Under the pieces are notes generated by a model. It worked only from the letters and a program-made list of their open reading frames with translations, was not told the origin of the DNA and ran no database searches. Of a stretch of DNA of 64,000 nucleotides, positions 11,849 to 21,635 are shown piece after piece. Source of the stretch: Paenibacillus nanensis (GTDB lineage Bacteria > Bacillota > Bacilli > Paenibacillales > Paenibacillaceae); assembly GCF_003583765.1 (NCBI RefSeq), contig NZ_QXQA01000001.1, positions 1-64,000 of the forward strand, written 5' to 3'. Position numbers and translations under genes: made by a program. Position 1 is the first letter of the stretch. Each line of letters begins with the position of its first letter.

Positions 11849-14719
11849 ATGATGAATCGCGAACAGGAATTGCTTGATTTTATGAGAGAAACGGCATATA
11901 AGCCGATGACGTATCAGGAGCTTGAGACGAACTTCGGTATCGAAAGCGCGGCGGAGTTCAAGGAGCTTCTGAAGCTGTTGAATAAGCTCGAGGACGAGGG
12001 CAAAATCATCCGCACCCGCAATGAGCGCTACGGCGTGCCGGAGCGTATGAATCTGCTGCGCGGGAAGCTGCAGGCTCATGCGAAGGGCTTTGCGTTTTTG
12101 CTGCCGGATGAGAAGGATCACCCTGATGTATACATTCATGCCAATGACCTGAAAAGCGCGATGAACGGCGACATTGTCCTTGTGCGCATCACTTCGAAAA
12201 GCGAAGGCGGCGGCCGAATGGAGGGCGAGGTCGTTCGGATCGTGCAGCGCGCAGTCACCCAGATCGTCGGCACATTCGAAAACCATGAAGCGTACGGATT
12301 CGTTATTCCTGACGATAAGCGGATTAACCGGGATATTTTTATTCCGAAGGGCGCTTTCCATGGGGCTGTGACAGGGCAAAAGGTAGTGGCGCGCATCGTT
12401 GTGTACCCGGAAGGCCGGAGCGCGGCGGAAGGCGAAATTTTAGAAATTTTGGGTCATAAAAATGATCCTGGCGTGGATATCCTCTCCATTATCCGGAAGC
12501 ATCAGCTGCCGGAGGGCTTCCCGGACGAGGTGATGGCCGAAGCGGAGGCGGCGCCTGACACGATAACAGAGGAAGAAATTGTCGAACAGGGCAGACGCGA
12601 CCTGCGGGATGAAGTGATCGTAACGATCGACGGCGAAGACGCCAAAGACCTTGATGACGCCGTTCATGTCAAAATTTTGGAGAACGGCAACTACCTGCTA
12701 GGCGTTCATATCGCGGACGTCGGTTATTACGTGAAGGAGAGGTCGGCTCTCGATCAGGAGGCGTTCCGCAGAGGCTGCAGCGTCTATTTGACAGACCGCG
12801 TAATTCCGATGCTGCCGCACCGGTTGTCGAACGGCATCTGCTCCTTGAATCCGCAAGTGGACCGGCTGACGCTGTCCTGCCACATGGAGTTTGACGCGAA
12901 GACGCTGAAGCGTGTGCGGCATGATATTTTCACCAGCGTGATCCGGACGAAGGAACGGATGACCTATACGAATGTGCGCCGGATTTTGACCGCAACGGAG
13001 GAAGAGCCCGAAGAGGAACTGAAGGAGCGTTACACCGATCTGGTTCCGATGTTCGAGCTGATGGAGAAGCTGGCGATGCGGCTTCGCTCCAAGCGGATGA
13101 AGCGCGGCGCGATCGATTTCGACTTCCAGGAGTCGAAAATTATCGTGGACGAGAACGGCAAAGCGGTCGATATCGTCAAGCGCGAGCGTTCGATTGCGGA
13201 GATGATCATCGAGGAGTTCATGCTGGCGGCGAACGAGACGGTGGCGGAGCATTTCCACTGGCTGCGCGTGCCGTTCCTTTACCGGATTCACGAGGACCCG
13301 GACCAGGAGAAGCTGATGACGTTTATGCAGTTCGCGGCGAACTTCGGTTATGTGGTGAAGGGCGGCAAAGGCAACACGGTTCACCCTCGCGCGCTTCAGA
13401 CGCTGCTTGAGGAGATCCAGGGCACGAAGGAAGCGACGGTCATCTCGACGATGATGCTGCGTTCCATGAAGCAGGCCAAATATGATGCGGAATGCCTCGG
13501 GCATTTCGGTCTCGCGGCTGAGTTCTATACACACTTTACGTCGCCGATCCGGCGGTATCCCGACCTGGTGATTCACCGCGTTATTCGCGAGGTCATCGAG
13601 AATGGCGGGATGTTGACGGAAGCGAGGCAAGAAGCGCTGACAGCCCGCATGCCGGACATCGCGCAGCAGTCATCGGAGCGGGAACGCGTGGCTGTCGACG
13701 CGGAGCGGGATACGGATAAGCTGAAAAAATGCGAATATATGCTGGATAAGGTCGGCGAGGAGTTCGACGGCATTATTAGCAGCGTGACCAGCTTCGGCAT
13801 GTTCATCGAGCTGGAAAATTCGGTCGAGGGCTTAATCCGCCTCAGCGACATGAACGACGACTATTATCACTTCCATGAGCTGCACATGGTATTGATCGGC
13901 GAACGCACGTCCAAAGTATACCGCATCGGCGATGAAGTGAAGATTCGCGTCTCGCGCGTCGATATGGAGGAATATAATATCGACTTCGAGATGGTCGACA
14001 TGAAGCCGCGCGGAAAATATAAAGGCGTCGCCGATTCGGGCTTCGGCGCAGGCGGTCCGCGCAAACGCGGCGGCTATGGCAAACGCGGCGACGACCGTGG
14101 CGGAAGCGGCGCGGCTGCGATAGGCCGCGGCGGCAAGGCCGGACGCGGCGCAGGTAGCCGAGCCGGCGCTCCCGGGAACGCGGCCGGAGGGCAAGGAGGC
14201 GGACGCCGCGGGAAGTTCAAGCGCGGCGGGGCTGAGGGAGCTCCGCCGGCCGGCGTGAACGAAGGCAACCCGTGGCAGAGAGGCGTCGATCCACTGGACG
14301 ATGGCGACGACTGGATTGAAGCAAGAGCCAGCGAGCTTGAAGCGGAAGGCAAAGTGACGCGAATCGATATGTGGGGCTTGCCAATCCGCGGAAACGGCGC
14401 AGCCGGCAATGGCGAAGGACGCCGGAACGGGCGTGACGGCGGCGGTTATGAAGGCAGCAGCGAAGGAGACCGCGGCGGCAGAGGCGGCCACAAAGGCGGA
14501 GGCAAGAGAGGCAAAGGCGGAGGCAGCGGCGGTGGTGGCGGCGGCGGTGGTGGAAGCCGCCGGAAGAATACAACGACAAGCGGCGTCTTTAACGCTGCCG
14601 GCGCGGCTCCTAGCGGCGCAGGCGGCGGAGCGGAAGGCGGAGGCAGAAAGAAAAAGCGCAAGAAAAAGGGCGACGCGAACAACGCAACCGCTGCTTTTGT
14701 CCGTAAGAAACGCAAGTAA
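11849..14719 (+). CDS. rnr: Ribonuclease R with an exceptionally long Gly/Lys/Arg-rich tail
   Basis: A 3'-5' exoribonuclease that degrades structured RNA and matures tmRNA. From ATG 11849 (AAGGAGA upstream) it has 956 residues: an N-terminal wHTH (about 1-65), cold-shock-type OB folds, the RNB catalytic domain with [14 protein letters not shown] near 263 (Asp cluster for Mg) and [12 protein letters not shown], and an S1 domain near 637-715 ([18 protein letters not shown]). About 240 further residues are low-complexity: RGG-like and KRGG-like repeats, a run of nine glycines and a KKKRKKK end. Typical RNase R is near 770-800 residues with a shorter Lys tail. The tail is in frame and uses GC-rich codons like the core. 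Neighbouring smpB and ssrA fit its role in trans-translation. Confidence 0.95.
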   Translation: MMNREQELLDFMRETAYKPMTYQELETNFGIESAAEFKELLKLLNKLEDEGKIIRTRNERYGVPERMNLLRGKLQAHAKGFAFLLPDEKDHPDVYIHANDLKSAMNGDIVLVRITSKSEGGGRMEGEVVRIVQRAVTQIVGTFENHEAYGFVIPDDKRINRDIFIPKGAFHGAVTGQKVVARIVVYPEGRSAAEGEILEILGHKNDPGVDILSIIRKHQLPEGFPDEVMAEAEAAPDTITEEEIVEQGRRDLRDEVIVTIDGEDAKDLDDAVHVKILENGNYLLGVHIADVGYYVKERSALDQEAFRRGCSVYLTDRVIPMLPHRLSNGICSLNPQVDRLTLSCHMEFDAKTLKRVRHDIFTSVIRTKERMTYTNVRRILTATEEEPEEELKERYTDLVPMFELMEKLAMRLRSKRMKRGAIDFDFQESKIIVDENGKAVDIVKRERSIAEMIIEEFMLAANETVAEHFHWLRVPFLYRIHEDPDQEKLMTFMQFAANFGYVVKGGKGNTVHPRALQTLLEEIQGTKEATVISTMMLRSMKQAKYDAECLGHFGLAAEFYTHFTSPIRRYPDLVIHRVIREVIENGGMLTEARQEALTARMPDIAQQSSERERVAVDAERDTDKLKKCEYMLDKVGEEFDGIISSVTSFGMFIELENSVEGLIRLSDMNDDYYHFHELHMVLIGERTSKVYRIGDEVKIRVSRVDMEEYNIDFEMVDMKPRGKYKGVADSGFGAGGPRKRGGYGKRGDDRGGSGAAAIGRGGKAGRGAGSRAGAPGNAAGGQGGGRRGKFKRGGAEGAPPAGVNEGNPWQRGVDPLDDGDDWIEARASELEAEGKVTRIDMWGLPIRGNGAAGNGEGRRNGRDGGGYEGSSEGDRGGRGGHKGGGKRGKGGGSGGGGGGGGGSRRKNTTTSGVFNAAGAAPSGAGGGAEGGGRKKKRKKKGDANNATAAFVRKKRK

Positions 14720-14902
14720 ACAGGTAGACAGCTAGCTGACGAAGACAATGTATAGGTGGGCGGCGCTTTGGTGCTTTAGGTTTCTAGACTGTTAAGTATC
14801 GAAGTGCCGTCAACTGGACATACTGGGAAAATATATTTAAGCTTGTCGCTTGCTTTTTAGCGGCGGGTATAGTACACTCAAGGCAATCGGATGAGATGAA
14901 CC
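14720..14902 (+). other. Intergenic region with weak promoter of the first csp gene
   Basis: No gene is seen. A -10 box TATAGT (14868-14873) has a poor -35 partner (TTGTCG, 19-bp spacer) and probably starts the csp leader. Confidence 0.4.
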
Positions 14903-14966
14903 TGAATTCACATATTGAAAAGGGTATCATTAGCGTCATGACACCTTTTTCAATGTGTGAATTTTT
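14903..14966 (+). promoter_or_regulatory. Leader hairpin with U-tract upstream of the first cold-shock gene
   Basis: GAATTCACATATTGAAAAGG pairs with CCTTTTTCAATGTGTGAATT across a short loop and is followed by six T residues, giving a terminator-like hairpin in the 5' leader, about 52 bases before the csp start. The same element, with the left arm CCTGAATTCACATATTG conserved, precedes the second csp gene at 51357. I infer transcription attenuation or a cold-sensitive leader. Confidence 0.7.
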
Positions 14967-15018
14967 TGTTTAAAGACAAGAGGCGCATATTAATTTTATT
15001 TTTTTGGAGGTATTCCAC

Positions 15019-15219
15019 ATGCAACAAGGTACAGTTAAATGGTTTAACGCTGAGAAAGGTTTCGGCTTCATCGAAGTTGAAGGCGGAAACGACGTATTCG
15101 TACACTTCTCCGCAATCGTTGGCGAAGGCTTCAAGACTCTTGAAGAAGGCCAACGCGTTGAGTTCAACGTTGTTCAAGGCAACCGCGGACCACAAGCTGA
15201 AAACGTAGTTAAGCTGTAA
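15019..15219 (+). CDS. csp: Cold-shock protein (CspA/CspB family), copy 1
   Basis: A 66-residue single OB-fold RNA chaperone. RNP1 (KGFGFIEVE) and RNP2 (VFVHFSAI) are intact. TTGGAGG is 8 bases before ATG 15019. It binds single-stranded RNA/DNA and prevents secondary structure, by family knowledge. Copy 2 at 51478 is nearly identical at protein level, and both have the same leader hairpin, so joint regulation is likely. A terminator follows. Confidence 0.96.
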   Translation: MQQGTVKWFNAEKGFGFIEVEGGNDVFVHFSAIVGEGFKTLEEGQRVEFNVVQGNRGPQAENVVKL

Positions 15220-15235
15220 TAGCTTAACCCTCGGA

Positions 15236-15272
15236 AGGACCGCTTCCGGCATCGTGCCGGGGCGGTCTTTTG
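15236..15272 (+). terminator. Terminator after csp copy 1
   Basis: GACCGC and GCGGTC arms enclose an inner CCGGC/GCCGG stem, followed by TTTT. Confidence 0.85.
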
Positions 15273-15423
15273 CTGTAATGGAGGACTTCGATTTTACGCT
15301 TCGTAATTGTTGCTTGTATCCTGCATATACGTCGCTTTATTGGCTGCTGAACGGAAGCCGTCTCGGCTCTTGGAACGGGCTCATCGTAGTTAAAGCAAAA
15401 GCGCAGCAAGCTCATCCTAATAA

Positions 15424-16244
15424 TGCAAATTTGCAGGATCTCAGCTTTTTGTAGCGAGCTCATTATAATAATGCAAATTACTCAGCTTTGGAGCGAGCTC
15501 ACCGTAAATAATGCAAAATTGCAGGATCTCGGCTTTTTGTAGCAAGCTCATGGTAATAATGCAAAGTCGCAGATCTCAGCTTTTTGTAGCGAGCTTCATC
15601 GTTGCAATTAATGCAAAAATGCATGATTTTCGATTAACCGCAGCCGGTTTCCAAAGAATTGCTGCATATGTGCAGTAATTTTGATCGGATTTGCTCTCAT
15701 GCAGCATATTATCGCCTTAATTGATGCAGATTTGCAGGAATTATCCTCCAACTGCTGTTTATGTCTTCAAAATGCTGCATTATCGCAGGAATTATCCTCC
15801 AACTGCTATTCATGTCTTCAAAATGCTGCATTAACGCAGGAATTTGCTCATCGTTGTAATTAATGCAAAAATGCATGATTTTCGATTAACCGCAGCCGGT
15901 TTCCTAAGAATTGCTGCATATGTGCAGTAATTTTGATCGGACGAGCTCTCAAGTAACTCATTAGCGCCTTAATTGATGCAGATTTGCAGGAATTATCCTC
16001 CAACGCTATTCATGTCTTCAAAATGCTGCATTAACGCAGGAATTTGCTCATCGTTGCAATTAATGCAAAAATGCATGATTTTCGATTAACCGCAGCCGGT
16101 TTCCAAAGAATTGCTGCATATGTGCAGTAATTTTGATCGGATTTGCTCTCAAGCAGCATATTATCGCTTTAATTGATGCACATTTGCAGGAATTGTCCTC
16201 CAACTACTGTTTATGTCTTCAAAATGCTGCATTATCGCAGGAAT
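15424..16244. repeat. Non-coding array of 17 TGCA-N4-(T/C)GCA motifs in nested repeats
   Basis: The 1.1 kb between csp and smpB holds no credible gene. It contains four degenerate repeats of about 45-50 bp (15424-15595) and then three long repeats starting near 15596, 15849 and 16049 (about 253, 200 and 200 bp). The long units share TTAATGCAAAAATGCATGAT, TTCGATTAACCGCAGCCGG and a sub-repeat beginning TCCTCCAAC. Throughout, at roughly 35-62-bp spacing, recurs the near-palindrome TGCA-N4-TGCA(G), for example TGCAAATTTGCAG, TGCATATGTGCAG, TGCAGATTTGCAG and TGCATTATCGCAG. I counted 17 copies, one of them strongly degenerate. Function unknown. Confidence 0.85.
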
Positions 16245-16306
16245 TTGCTCTGGCTTGGGAAGATTGGTGTAGATCAGTTTAACCCAAAGAGTACCGCGCC
16301 GATCTG

Positions 16307-16335
16307 TTGATTTTGCCTTGCAAAGTTGCTACAAT
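16307..16335 (+). promoter_or_regulatory. Sigma-A promoter of smpB
   Basis: TTGATT (16307-16312), 17-bp spacer, TACAAT (16330-16335). Confidence 0.7.
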
Positions 16336-16388
16336 GAACCAACAGAGACGGTGATCTCGAGGATTTTTCTGGAAAGAGGTGAACTAGC

Positions 16389-16874
16389 ATGGCGGCCAAA
16401 AAAAAGAACGACGACAAGCTGCTCGCCCAGAACAAGAAGGCTTCCCATGACTATTTCATCGAGGAAACCTTCGAGGCGGGCATGGTATTGACGGGCACGG
16501 AGATTAAGTCGCTTCGGAGCGGCAGGGCGAACATTAGCGACGCCTTCGCGACCATCCGTAACGGCGAAATGTTCATCCATAACATGCACATCAGTCCTTT
16601 CGAGCAGGGCAATATCCATAATCCGAGCGATCCGACGCGGACGAGGAAGCTGCTGCTGCACAAGGAGCAGATTCACAAGCTGCTGGGCTTGTCGAAGCGA
16701 GAAGGCTACGCAATCGTGCCGCTGAAGATTTACGTGCGCAACGGCTACGCCAAGCTGCTGATCGGTCTCGGCAAAGGCAAGAAGCAGTTCGACAAACGCG
16801 AAACGGCTGCGAAGCGGGATGCGCAGCGCGATATTCAACGCGTGCTTCGCGAGAAGCAGAAGGTGGCGAGATAA
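16389..16874 (+). CDS. smpB: SsrA-binding protein SmpB
   Basis: A 161-residue tmRNA partner that delivers alanyl-tmRNA to stalled ribosomes. Family segments are [15 protein letters not shown], the [10 protein letters not shown] turn, ISPFEQGN, HDPTRxRKLLLH-like [14 protein letters not shown] and the basic C-terminal tail that mimics an mRNA ([10 protein letters not shown] onward). AAAGAGG precedes ATG 16389. It stands 230 bp upstream of ssrA itself, as in many Firmicutes. Confidence 0.97.
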   Translation: MAAKKKNDDKLLAQNKKASHDYFIEETFEAGMVLTGTEIKSLRSGRANISDAFATIRNGEMFIHNMHISPFEQGNIHNPSDPTRTRKLLLHKEQIHKLLGLSKREGYAIVPLKIYVRNGYAKLLIGLGKGKKQFDKRETAAKRDAQRDIQRVLREKQKVAR

Positions 16875-17104
16875 TCCGCAGCTTCCATGGATGGAAGGGC
16901 CATTGCTGCCAGTAACATTCCCGTGATTTTTGCAATGCGTTCGTGTTATACTAAGTTTGTGCCAAAGAGCACAGAAACAAGCAAGACACAAGACAGATGA
17001 GTTGACTCGTGTGAAGTCAAACATCGTTAATCCTGGAGTCCCTGCTTCATGCGCTAGACGTTTGGTTGTCCGGTCTCGGATACACGCAGCGTTTATGCCA
17101 ATAA

Positions 17105-17470
17105 GGGGGCGTTTATGGATTCGACGGGGATTGGACGAGCGCGTGCCAGCGGGTAGCAGGGAGTCGTCTGCTTCATCAACGCTAAAGCCAATTAAATGGC
17201 AAACAAACAAACACTTACGCTGTAGCAGCTTAATAACCTGCTCGCGTGCTCTCGCTCTGCATCGCCCATGTGCCGGGATGAGGGCCCAACTTTAGTGGGA
17301 TACGCTGTCTAGTCTCCGCCTGGGGCTAGCTGAATAAGACAATCAGGCTGACCTAGAGAGAACCGTGTTGCAGGGGGCCTCCCTGGGTGACATCAAAACT
17401 GCAGCTACACCCGTAGAAAGCCGTGTGGCGTGGTCTTCGGACAGGGGTTCAAATCCCCTCGCCTCCACCA
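17105..17470 (+). ncRNA. ssrA: tmRNA (SsrA)
   Basis: The 5' end GGGGGCG pairs with CGCCTCC just before the 3' ACCA, closing the tRNA-like domain. TTCAAATC forms the T loop. The tag reading frame runs 17198-17233 and encodes GKQTNTYAVAA followed by TAA, with a non-encoded alanine expected first. A -10 like TATACT at 16947-16952 may serve as promoter, but its -35 is poor. The last 24 bases belong to the attachment site of the downstream element: the element's own sequence restores a complete CCA end, so the gene remains intact. Confidence 0.95.
17447..17467 (+). other. attL core in the 3' end of ssrA
   Basis: This 21-bp sequence (GTTCAAATCCCC followed by TCGCCTCCA) is repeated exactly at 48562-48582, on the far side of the integrase-bearing island. 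It covers the T arm and acceptor end of tmRNA, a classic tyrosine-recombinase target. Confidence 0.88.
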
Positions 17471-17474
17471 TGAG

Positions 17475-17504
17475 AACCCAGTCCGCAAGAGGACTGGGCT
17501 TTTC
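17475..17504 (+). terminator. Terminator after tmRNA (element-borne)
   Basis: CCCAGTCC and GGACTGGG form an 8-bp stem followed by TTTT. It lies inside the element, so the element supplies the restored ssrA gene with its own terminator. Confidence 0.85.
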
Positions 17505-17517
17505 TATGCCCTTAAAA

Positions 17518-17538
17518 AGTAGACAAATGTTAGACAAC
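17518..17538. promoter_or_regulatory. Integrase arm-type repeats, left end
   Basis: AGTAGACAAATGTTAGACAA contains two TAGACAA repeats 12 bases apart. A near-identical pair is found inside the right end at 48406-48425. This position and symmetry fit arm-type binding sites of a tyrosine integrase. The remaining sequence to 17756 has an AGCCC/GGGCT hairpin near 17560-17600 and the integrase ribosome site AAGGGGAAG. Confidence 0.5.
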
Positions 17539-17756
17539 TAATACAGCGAAAATAATAAAAGCCCTCCGAGGTAGACATTTTGTCGACAGGGGGGCTATTG
17601 TATTACCCCTAAGTTCGTGTTACCGTACACTCAGGTCGGGTTAAAGACTCCTCTACGGATTAAAACAGGCTTCGACTCGTTTGATATTTACGAACGTACT
17701 TTCTTATATTAGATTATTGATATCTCATTAAGTATAAGAAAAAGGGGAAGATCAAT

Positions 17757-18890
17757 ATGATGAAAGGTATTAGAATAACAAAAAGTGGGAAGTATCAGGT
17801 TACATTTGACCAAGGGATTATCAATGGAGTACGGCATAAGTCAACGAAAGTATTTGATACATTGGGTGAAGCGGAGAAGGCACTTACTGAGTTTAAATAT
17901 AATAAACAACGTAACCTATTAGTGACCGTGAATAATATGAGTTTGGTTGAGCTTTTGGACTACTGGATGAAAAAGTATGTAAAATATAAGTGTGAAGAAA
18001 CCACAAGATACGGATACAACAACATCATTTCCAAGCATATTGCTCCATACTTTGTTGATGTGGAACTAAGTAAGCTTCAACCGATGCATGTACAGGACTA
18101 TTATGATCACTTAATGAAGGTTAAAGGATTGTCACCTAATACCGTTCATAAACATCATGCCTGCATTCGGAAGGCTCTTGATTTTGGTATGAAGCAACAA
18201 TTGGTGCATCGCAATGTTGCAGATGCGGTCGAGCTACCTAAAAAGGAGTTTTTTGAAGGTGTGTCTTATAGCAAAGAACAATTAAATGAATTGCTCCAGA
18301 AAGTAAAAGGTACGAAATTAGAAGTGCCCGTTTATCTGGCGAGTTATCTTGGTCTGCGAAGAGAAGAGATCAGTGGGTTGAAGTGGAAGAACGTTGATTT
18401 GGAGAAACGAAGTATTAGCATTGTAGAAGTTAGAACCTCTGCAGGTAAGAATGTAATTACTAAGGGACCAAAAACAAAAGAGAGCAGACGTACTATCTAT
18501 ATTGTAGATGAGCTTTTGGAAGTCCTGCTTAGACAGAAGGTCACGCAAAAACGGTTTAAAGACATTTTAAAAAGTGAGTATGAAGATTCCGATTATGTAT
18601 TTACGAAAGATAACGGAAAGCCATATCGTGTGAATTCGGTGACGGAACAATTCAGTAAATTCCTTCAGCAAAATAATTTTCCAAAAATTAGGTTACATGA
18701 TTTGCGACATTCATTCGCCTCCATTCTATATGCAGAAGGGCTTGATTTAAAAGCAATTTCTGAAGTTCTTGGTCATTCGAATGTAGGAACCACGATTAAG
18801 ATCTACACTCATCGATTTGATATTGTACATGAAAAACCAGCCATGGCAATGAGCAAAGCTCTAAACTTAAAAAACTCCAACGTGGTTTAA
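17757..18890 (+). CDS. int: Tyrosine-family site-specific integrase
   Basis: 377 residues with an AP2-like/arm-binding N-terminus (about 1-60), a SAM-like core-binding domain (about 62-160) and a C-terminal catalytic domain. The active-site set is visible: R201 in LGLRREE, K near 239, H314-x-x-R317 in HDLRHSF, H340 in LGHSNVG and nucleophile Y350 in KIYTHRF. AAGGGGAAG precedes ATG 17757. It lies next to attL, as expected for the element's own recombinase. A hairpin shared with the convergent xis gene follows. Confidence 0.95.
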   Translation: MMKGIRITKSGKYQVTFDQGIINGVRHKSTKVFDTLGEAEKALTEFKYNKQRNLLVTVNNMSLVELLDYWMKKYVKYKCEETTRYGYNNIISKHIAPYFVDVELSKLQPMHVQDYYDHLMKVKGLSPNTVHKHHACIRKALDFGMKQQLVHRNVADAVELPKKEFFEGVSYSKEQLNELLQKVKGTKLEVPVYLASYLGLRREEISGLKWKNVDLEKRSISIVEVRTSAGKNVITKGPKTKESRRTIYIVDELLEVLLRQKVTQKRFKDILKSEYEDSDYVFTKDNGKPYRVNSVTEQFSKFLQQNNFPKIRLHDLRHSFASILYAEGLDLKAISEVLGHSNVGTTIKIYTHRFDIVHEKPAMAMSKALNLKNSNVV

Positions 18891-18913
18891 AGACCACATT
18901 GGAGTTTTTTTCT
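18871..18913. terminator. Bidirectional terminator between int and xis
   Basis: AAAACTCCAA-CGTGGT and ACCAC-ATTGGAGTTTT form a long stem with T runs on both strands. It overlaps the last codons of int and reaches the xis stop codon. Confidence 0.8.
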
Positions 18914-19092
18914 TATGATGTAATGGTTTGTTCATTAATCCAGACATAAAGTAATTCTCTTGGAATTCGAATCTGCTTACCAATTTTGATGTGAGGTAAG
19001 CCAACTTTAATCAAATTATAAATGGCATTTCGACCAATTCGTAAAATTTCTCTTGCTTCTTCAACGGTAAGTAGATCGTGATTTTTTTTCAT
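18913..19092 (-). CDS. xis: Excisionase-type helix-turn-helix protein
   Basis: A 59-residue protein of the small MerR-like excisionase family that I translated by hand. It begins MKKNHDLLTVEEAREIL, continues IGRNAIYNLIKVGLPHIKIG and has the typical IRIPRELLYVWI end. AGGAG stands 8 bases before the ATG at 19092. It converges on int, which fits a directionality factor for element excision, although similar small proteins also act as plain regulators. Confidence 0.85.
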   Translation of the reverse strand: MKKNHDLLTVEEAREILRIGRNAIYNLIKVGLPHIKIGKQIRIPRELLYVWINEQTITS

Positions 19093-19378
19093 GGTAATTA
19101 GCTCCTATCTTATTAATTGAGATCATTTTGTTTTATGTATCAATTATAAGAAAAGCAAGAGGGCATAAGTTAAAAAAATGGGTCTATGTTGCTTTAGCTT
19201 TTGTGGTTTAATAGGATGAAGTGAATAGTTACATAAAATCATTCATCTTACGATATGCTGGTAGTTGAGTTTACTTAGGTATTTCATAGGGCGAGAGTTT
19301 TGCGTATACCGAGAAGCATAAAACCTTACGATTTAATTATCATACCCGCCCTCCCATATAAAATCGCTATTAATCCAA

Positions 19379-19406
19379 TTGACATTGGGAGAAACAAATT
19401 TATTAT
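19379..19406 (+). promoter_or_regulatory. Promoter of the STAS/ATPase-nuclease cassette
   Basis: Consensus -35 TTGACA (19379-19384), 16-bp spacer and TATTAT (19401-19406). The rest of 19093-19501 shows no gene. Confidence 0.55.
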
Positions 19407-19501
19407 GGAGACAGATTGATTAAGGGGGCTAAACGTGTAAGAATATGTATATGTAGCCATTTGCTTTTAAGCTTTCTTGTGGATAAGGAGTTGTAATTTT
19501 A

Positions 19502-20242
19502 GTGGATAGACTCAAACGGTTCTTAAAGAAATACTATAAAATTGCATTGTTAACTGTTTTATCCCCTATAGGAATAGGTCTGATACTTAATATACCTACA
19601 GGGAACTTAACTATTGGAGATGAAGCGTCATGGGTCGGATTCTTTGGTAATTATGCGGGAGGGGTTATAGGGGGGATTGTTGCATATATTGTTGTTAATC
19701 AGCAATTTAAAAATGACCTATTATTACTAAAAGAAGACAAAAGAAAACAACAACTACCATACTTATCTTTTATAAAATTCGAGATTGAGAAAATAGATAC
19801 CCTTATGAAACAATTGAGAGATTCTCTTAAATTATACGGGGATGATCAGTTCTATTATTATCCGATCGATGAAAGACTTGACGTCCTGAAAGATAATATT
19901 ATCCCATTAATCAATATTCCGTTACAGACTAAACTAATACAATTATACGGTCAACTCGAACGAATATATCGTTATATTCCAATAGAATTGTATCAAATGG
20001 AATTAAATAAAGAAAAGCTTAATAGTCAATTGAAAATGTTATTAGCAAGCGGGAAGGAAAAACAAGAATTAGCAGAGCTAAGAAAAGACATTCGAAACGA
20101 ACAAAATAACATTTTATTACTTCAACAGGAGAAACGGAAACTAATTGATCTTATTTTATCATCTTCGTTTATAGATCAGTTAAGTGAATTGAAAACAGAT
20201 ATTGTAAATGAAATTGATAATATCAGTTCTGATAAAGTGTAA
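19502..20242 (+). CDS. Two-helix membrane protein with long coiled coil
   Basis: 246 residues, not assigned to a named family. Two transmembrane helices are visible (about 13-31 and 45-67, the latter glycine-rich: YAGGVIGGIVAYIVV). A cytoplasmic domain rich in Lys, Glu, Leu and Gln follows, with coiled-coil character around 165-240. GTG 19502 has AAGGAG upstream. It is 20 bases before the STAS/ATPase gene and in the same direction, so they are probably cotranscribed. I infer a membrane sensor or effector anchor for a three-gene system, without direct evidence. Confidence 0.65.
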   Translation: MDRLKRFLKKYYKIALLTVLSPIGIGLILNIPTGNLTIGDEASWVGFFGNYAGGVIGGIVAYIVVNQQFKNDLLLLKEDKRKQQLPYLSFIKFEIEKIDTLMKQLRDSLKLYGDDQFYYYPIDERLDVLKDNIIPLINIPLQTKLIQLYGQLERIYRYIPIELYQMELNKEKLNSQLKMLLASGKEKQELAELRKDIRNEQNNILLLQQEKRKLIDLILSSSFIDQLSELKTDIVNEIDNISSDKV

Positions 20243-20262
20243 ATTATACATAGAGGTGTTTT

Positions 20263-21522
20263 ATGAGTAAAACAAATCTTGAAGAATTAATGGTTGTAAT
20301 TCCGCATAATTTTAATTTTCATCAGTTTAATGGTTCTGATTCTTTTGAAACAGTCTTACAGACTTTCAAATGGAATCCCCCGCATAAAAAGGTTTCAATT
20401 GACTTACGAGAATGCAAATCAGCAAGTTACCAGGCTTTATCGTTAGTGGTGTTGTATCTCTGGCATCTCAAATCTATAGGTAAGGAAGTTAACATACTGA
20501 GGATTGAAGACGCTCAAGATGGAGCATCAGCAATGTGGAGGAGAATGCGTGGGGGAGGATGGGAAATAGTTTATGCGGATGAATACAGAGATTTTTACTC
20601 TGACCCCACTAAACCTCTATTTTCAATAAGGACTAACGCAGACTTGAAAAAGGTCACAAAACGTCTCGAAGAGTATACGAAGGGATTTAACGTAGAGTAT
20701 AGTAAAACTCTGAATGATGTTGTTTCAGAACTAATTTACAATACATTGGAACATGGTAAAAATGAAGCATTTCCGTCTATATGTCAATTTAACTGGTATA
20801 AGAAAAGAAACGAGATATCAATACTCATCGGTGACTTGGGAATCGGTATAAAAAGGCACTTAGAGCAGTTCTATCCTCCGTTTCAAAGTGATGCGGAAGC
20901 GATTAATGAGGCTATAAAACCTCTTGTTTCTGGAACTTTTAAAAAGGTAATTGATCCAAATGATAAAACAGATAACGCTGGGATGGGACTTCATGATGCT
21001 ACAGATAAAATGAGGCGTTTAAAAGGGGAGATGTACATTTTTTCTGGCGAAGGAGTCCTCCATATTAGTGCAACAGATTTAAACAGCAAAAAAATTGCTG
21101 GAGCTTGGCCAGGAACATTTGTAAAACTTTCTTTACGGTTAGGCTCTTTAAGTGATGAGGAGTTAAAGCAGTCGTTAGAGAGAGATTATATTGAAGCAGA
21201 GAAAGAGAGAAGTGAAAAAGACAATAATATTTTAGTTGTAAATATCCTAAATAGTTTTGGGGAGAATGCGAATAATAAAGATGATGCAATAAGCTATAGG
21301 GATGTGTATTTACTTCCAGCAATTGAGAAAGGAAAGGAAGTTTTATTAGACTTTAATAACGTTACTCACTGTCCTCATAGTTTTATAAATGCCTTGATCG
21401 CAGATGCAACAAAAAAATGCGGGGTATTTGCATTTAATAAAATTAAAATTGTAAATTGTTCCTCTGATATTCGATTTAAGATCGACACTGTCATGCAACA
21501 GAACTTTTCTCCTATTTTATGA
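20263..21522 (+). CDS. STAS-like / GHKL ATPase / DUF4325 protein
   Basis: 419 residues. The N-terminal region (about 15-110) looks STAS-like (VSIDLRECKSASYQALSLVV). The centre is a GHKL/HATPase_c domain with N box NDVVSELIYNTLEHG (E156, N160), G1 box IGDLGIGI (D191) and G2 box NAGMGLHD (240-244). The C-terminus (about 330-415) matches the STAS-like DUF4325 type: LLDFNNVTHCPHSFINALI. This resembles anti-sigma-factor/antagonist switches fused into one chain. It sits between a coiled-coil membrane protein and an Mrr-like nuclease inside a defence-rich island. The domain readings are by motif; the role as an ATP-dependent switch is inference. Confidence 0.7.
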   Translation: MSKTNLEELMVVIPHNFNFHQFNGSDSFETVLQTFKWNPPHKKVSIDLRECKSASYQALSLVVLYLWHLKSIGKEVNILRIEDAQDGASAMWRRMRGGGWEIVYADEYRDFYSDPTKPLFSIRTNADLKKVTKRLEEYTKGFNVEYSKTLNDVVSELIYNTLEHGKNEAFPSICQFNWYKKRNEISILIGDLGIGIKRHLEQFYPPFQSDAEAINEAIKPLVSGTFKKVIDPNDKTDNAGMGLHDATDKMRRLKGEMYIFSGEGVLHISATDLNSKKIAGAWPGTFVKLSLRLGSLSDEELKQSLERDYIEAEKERSEKDNNILVVNILNSFGENANNKDDAISYRDVYLLPAIEKGKEVLLDFNNVTHCPHSFINALIADATKKCGVFAFNKIKIVNCSSDIRFKIDTVMQQNFSPIL

Positions 21523-21635
21523 ATTTAAGCAATAATGCAATTTGTATGAACTAAGTTAAGAGCACACGATATTTGACAGGCGTGATGCTCTAATTGTCTA
21601 TTACAGGCTTATTACAAATAGTAGGAGAGTTCAAC

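Noticed and set aside
15681..15863. 60-residue ORF with ELSSNC repeats
   Set aside because: Lies in the non-coding repeat array and has no ribosome site; its repeats simply reflect the DNA repeats.
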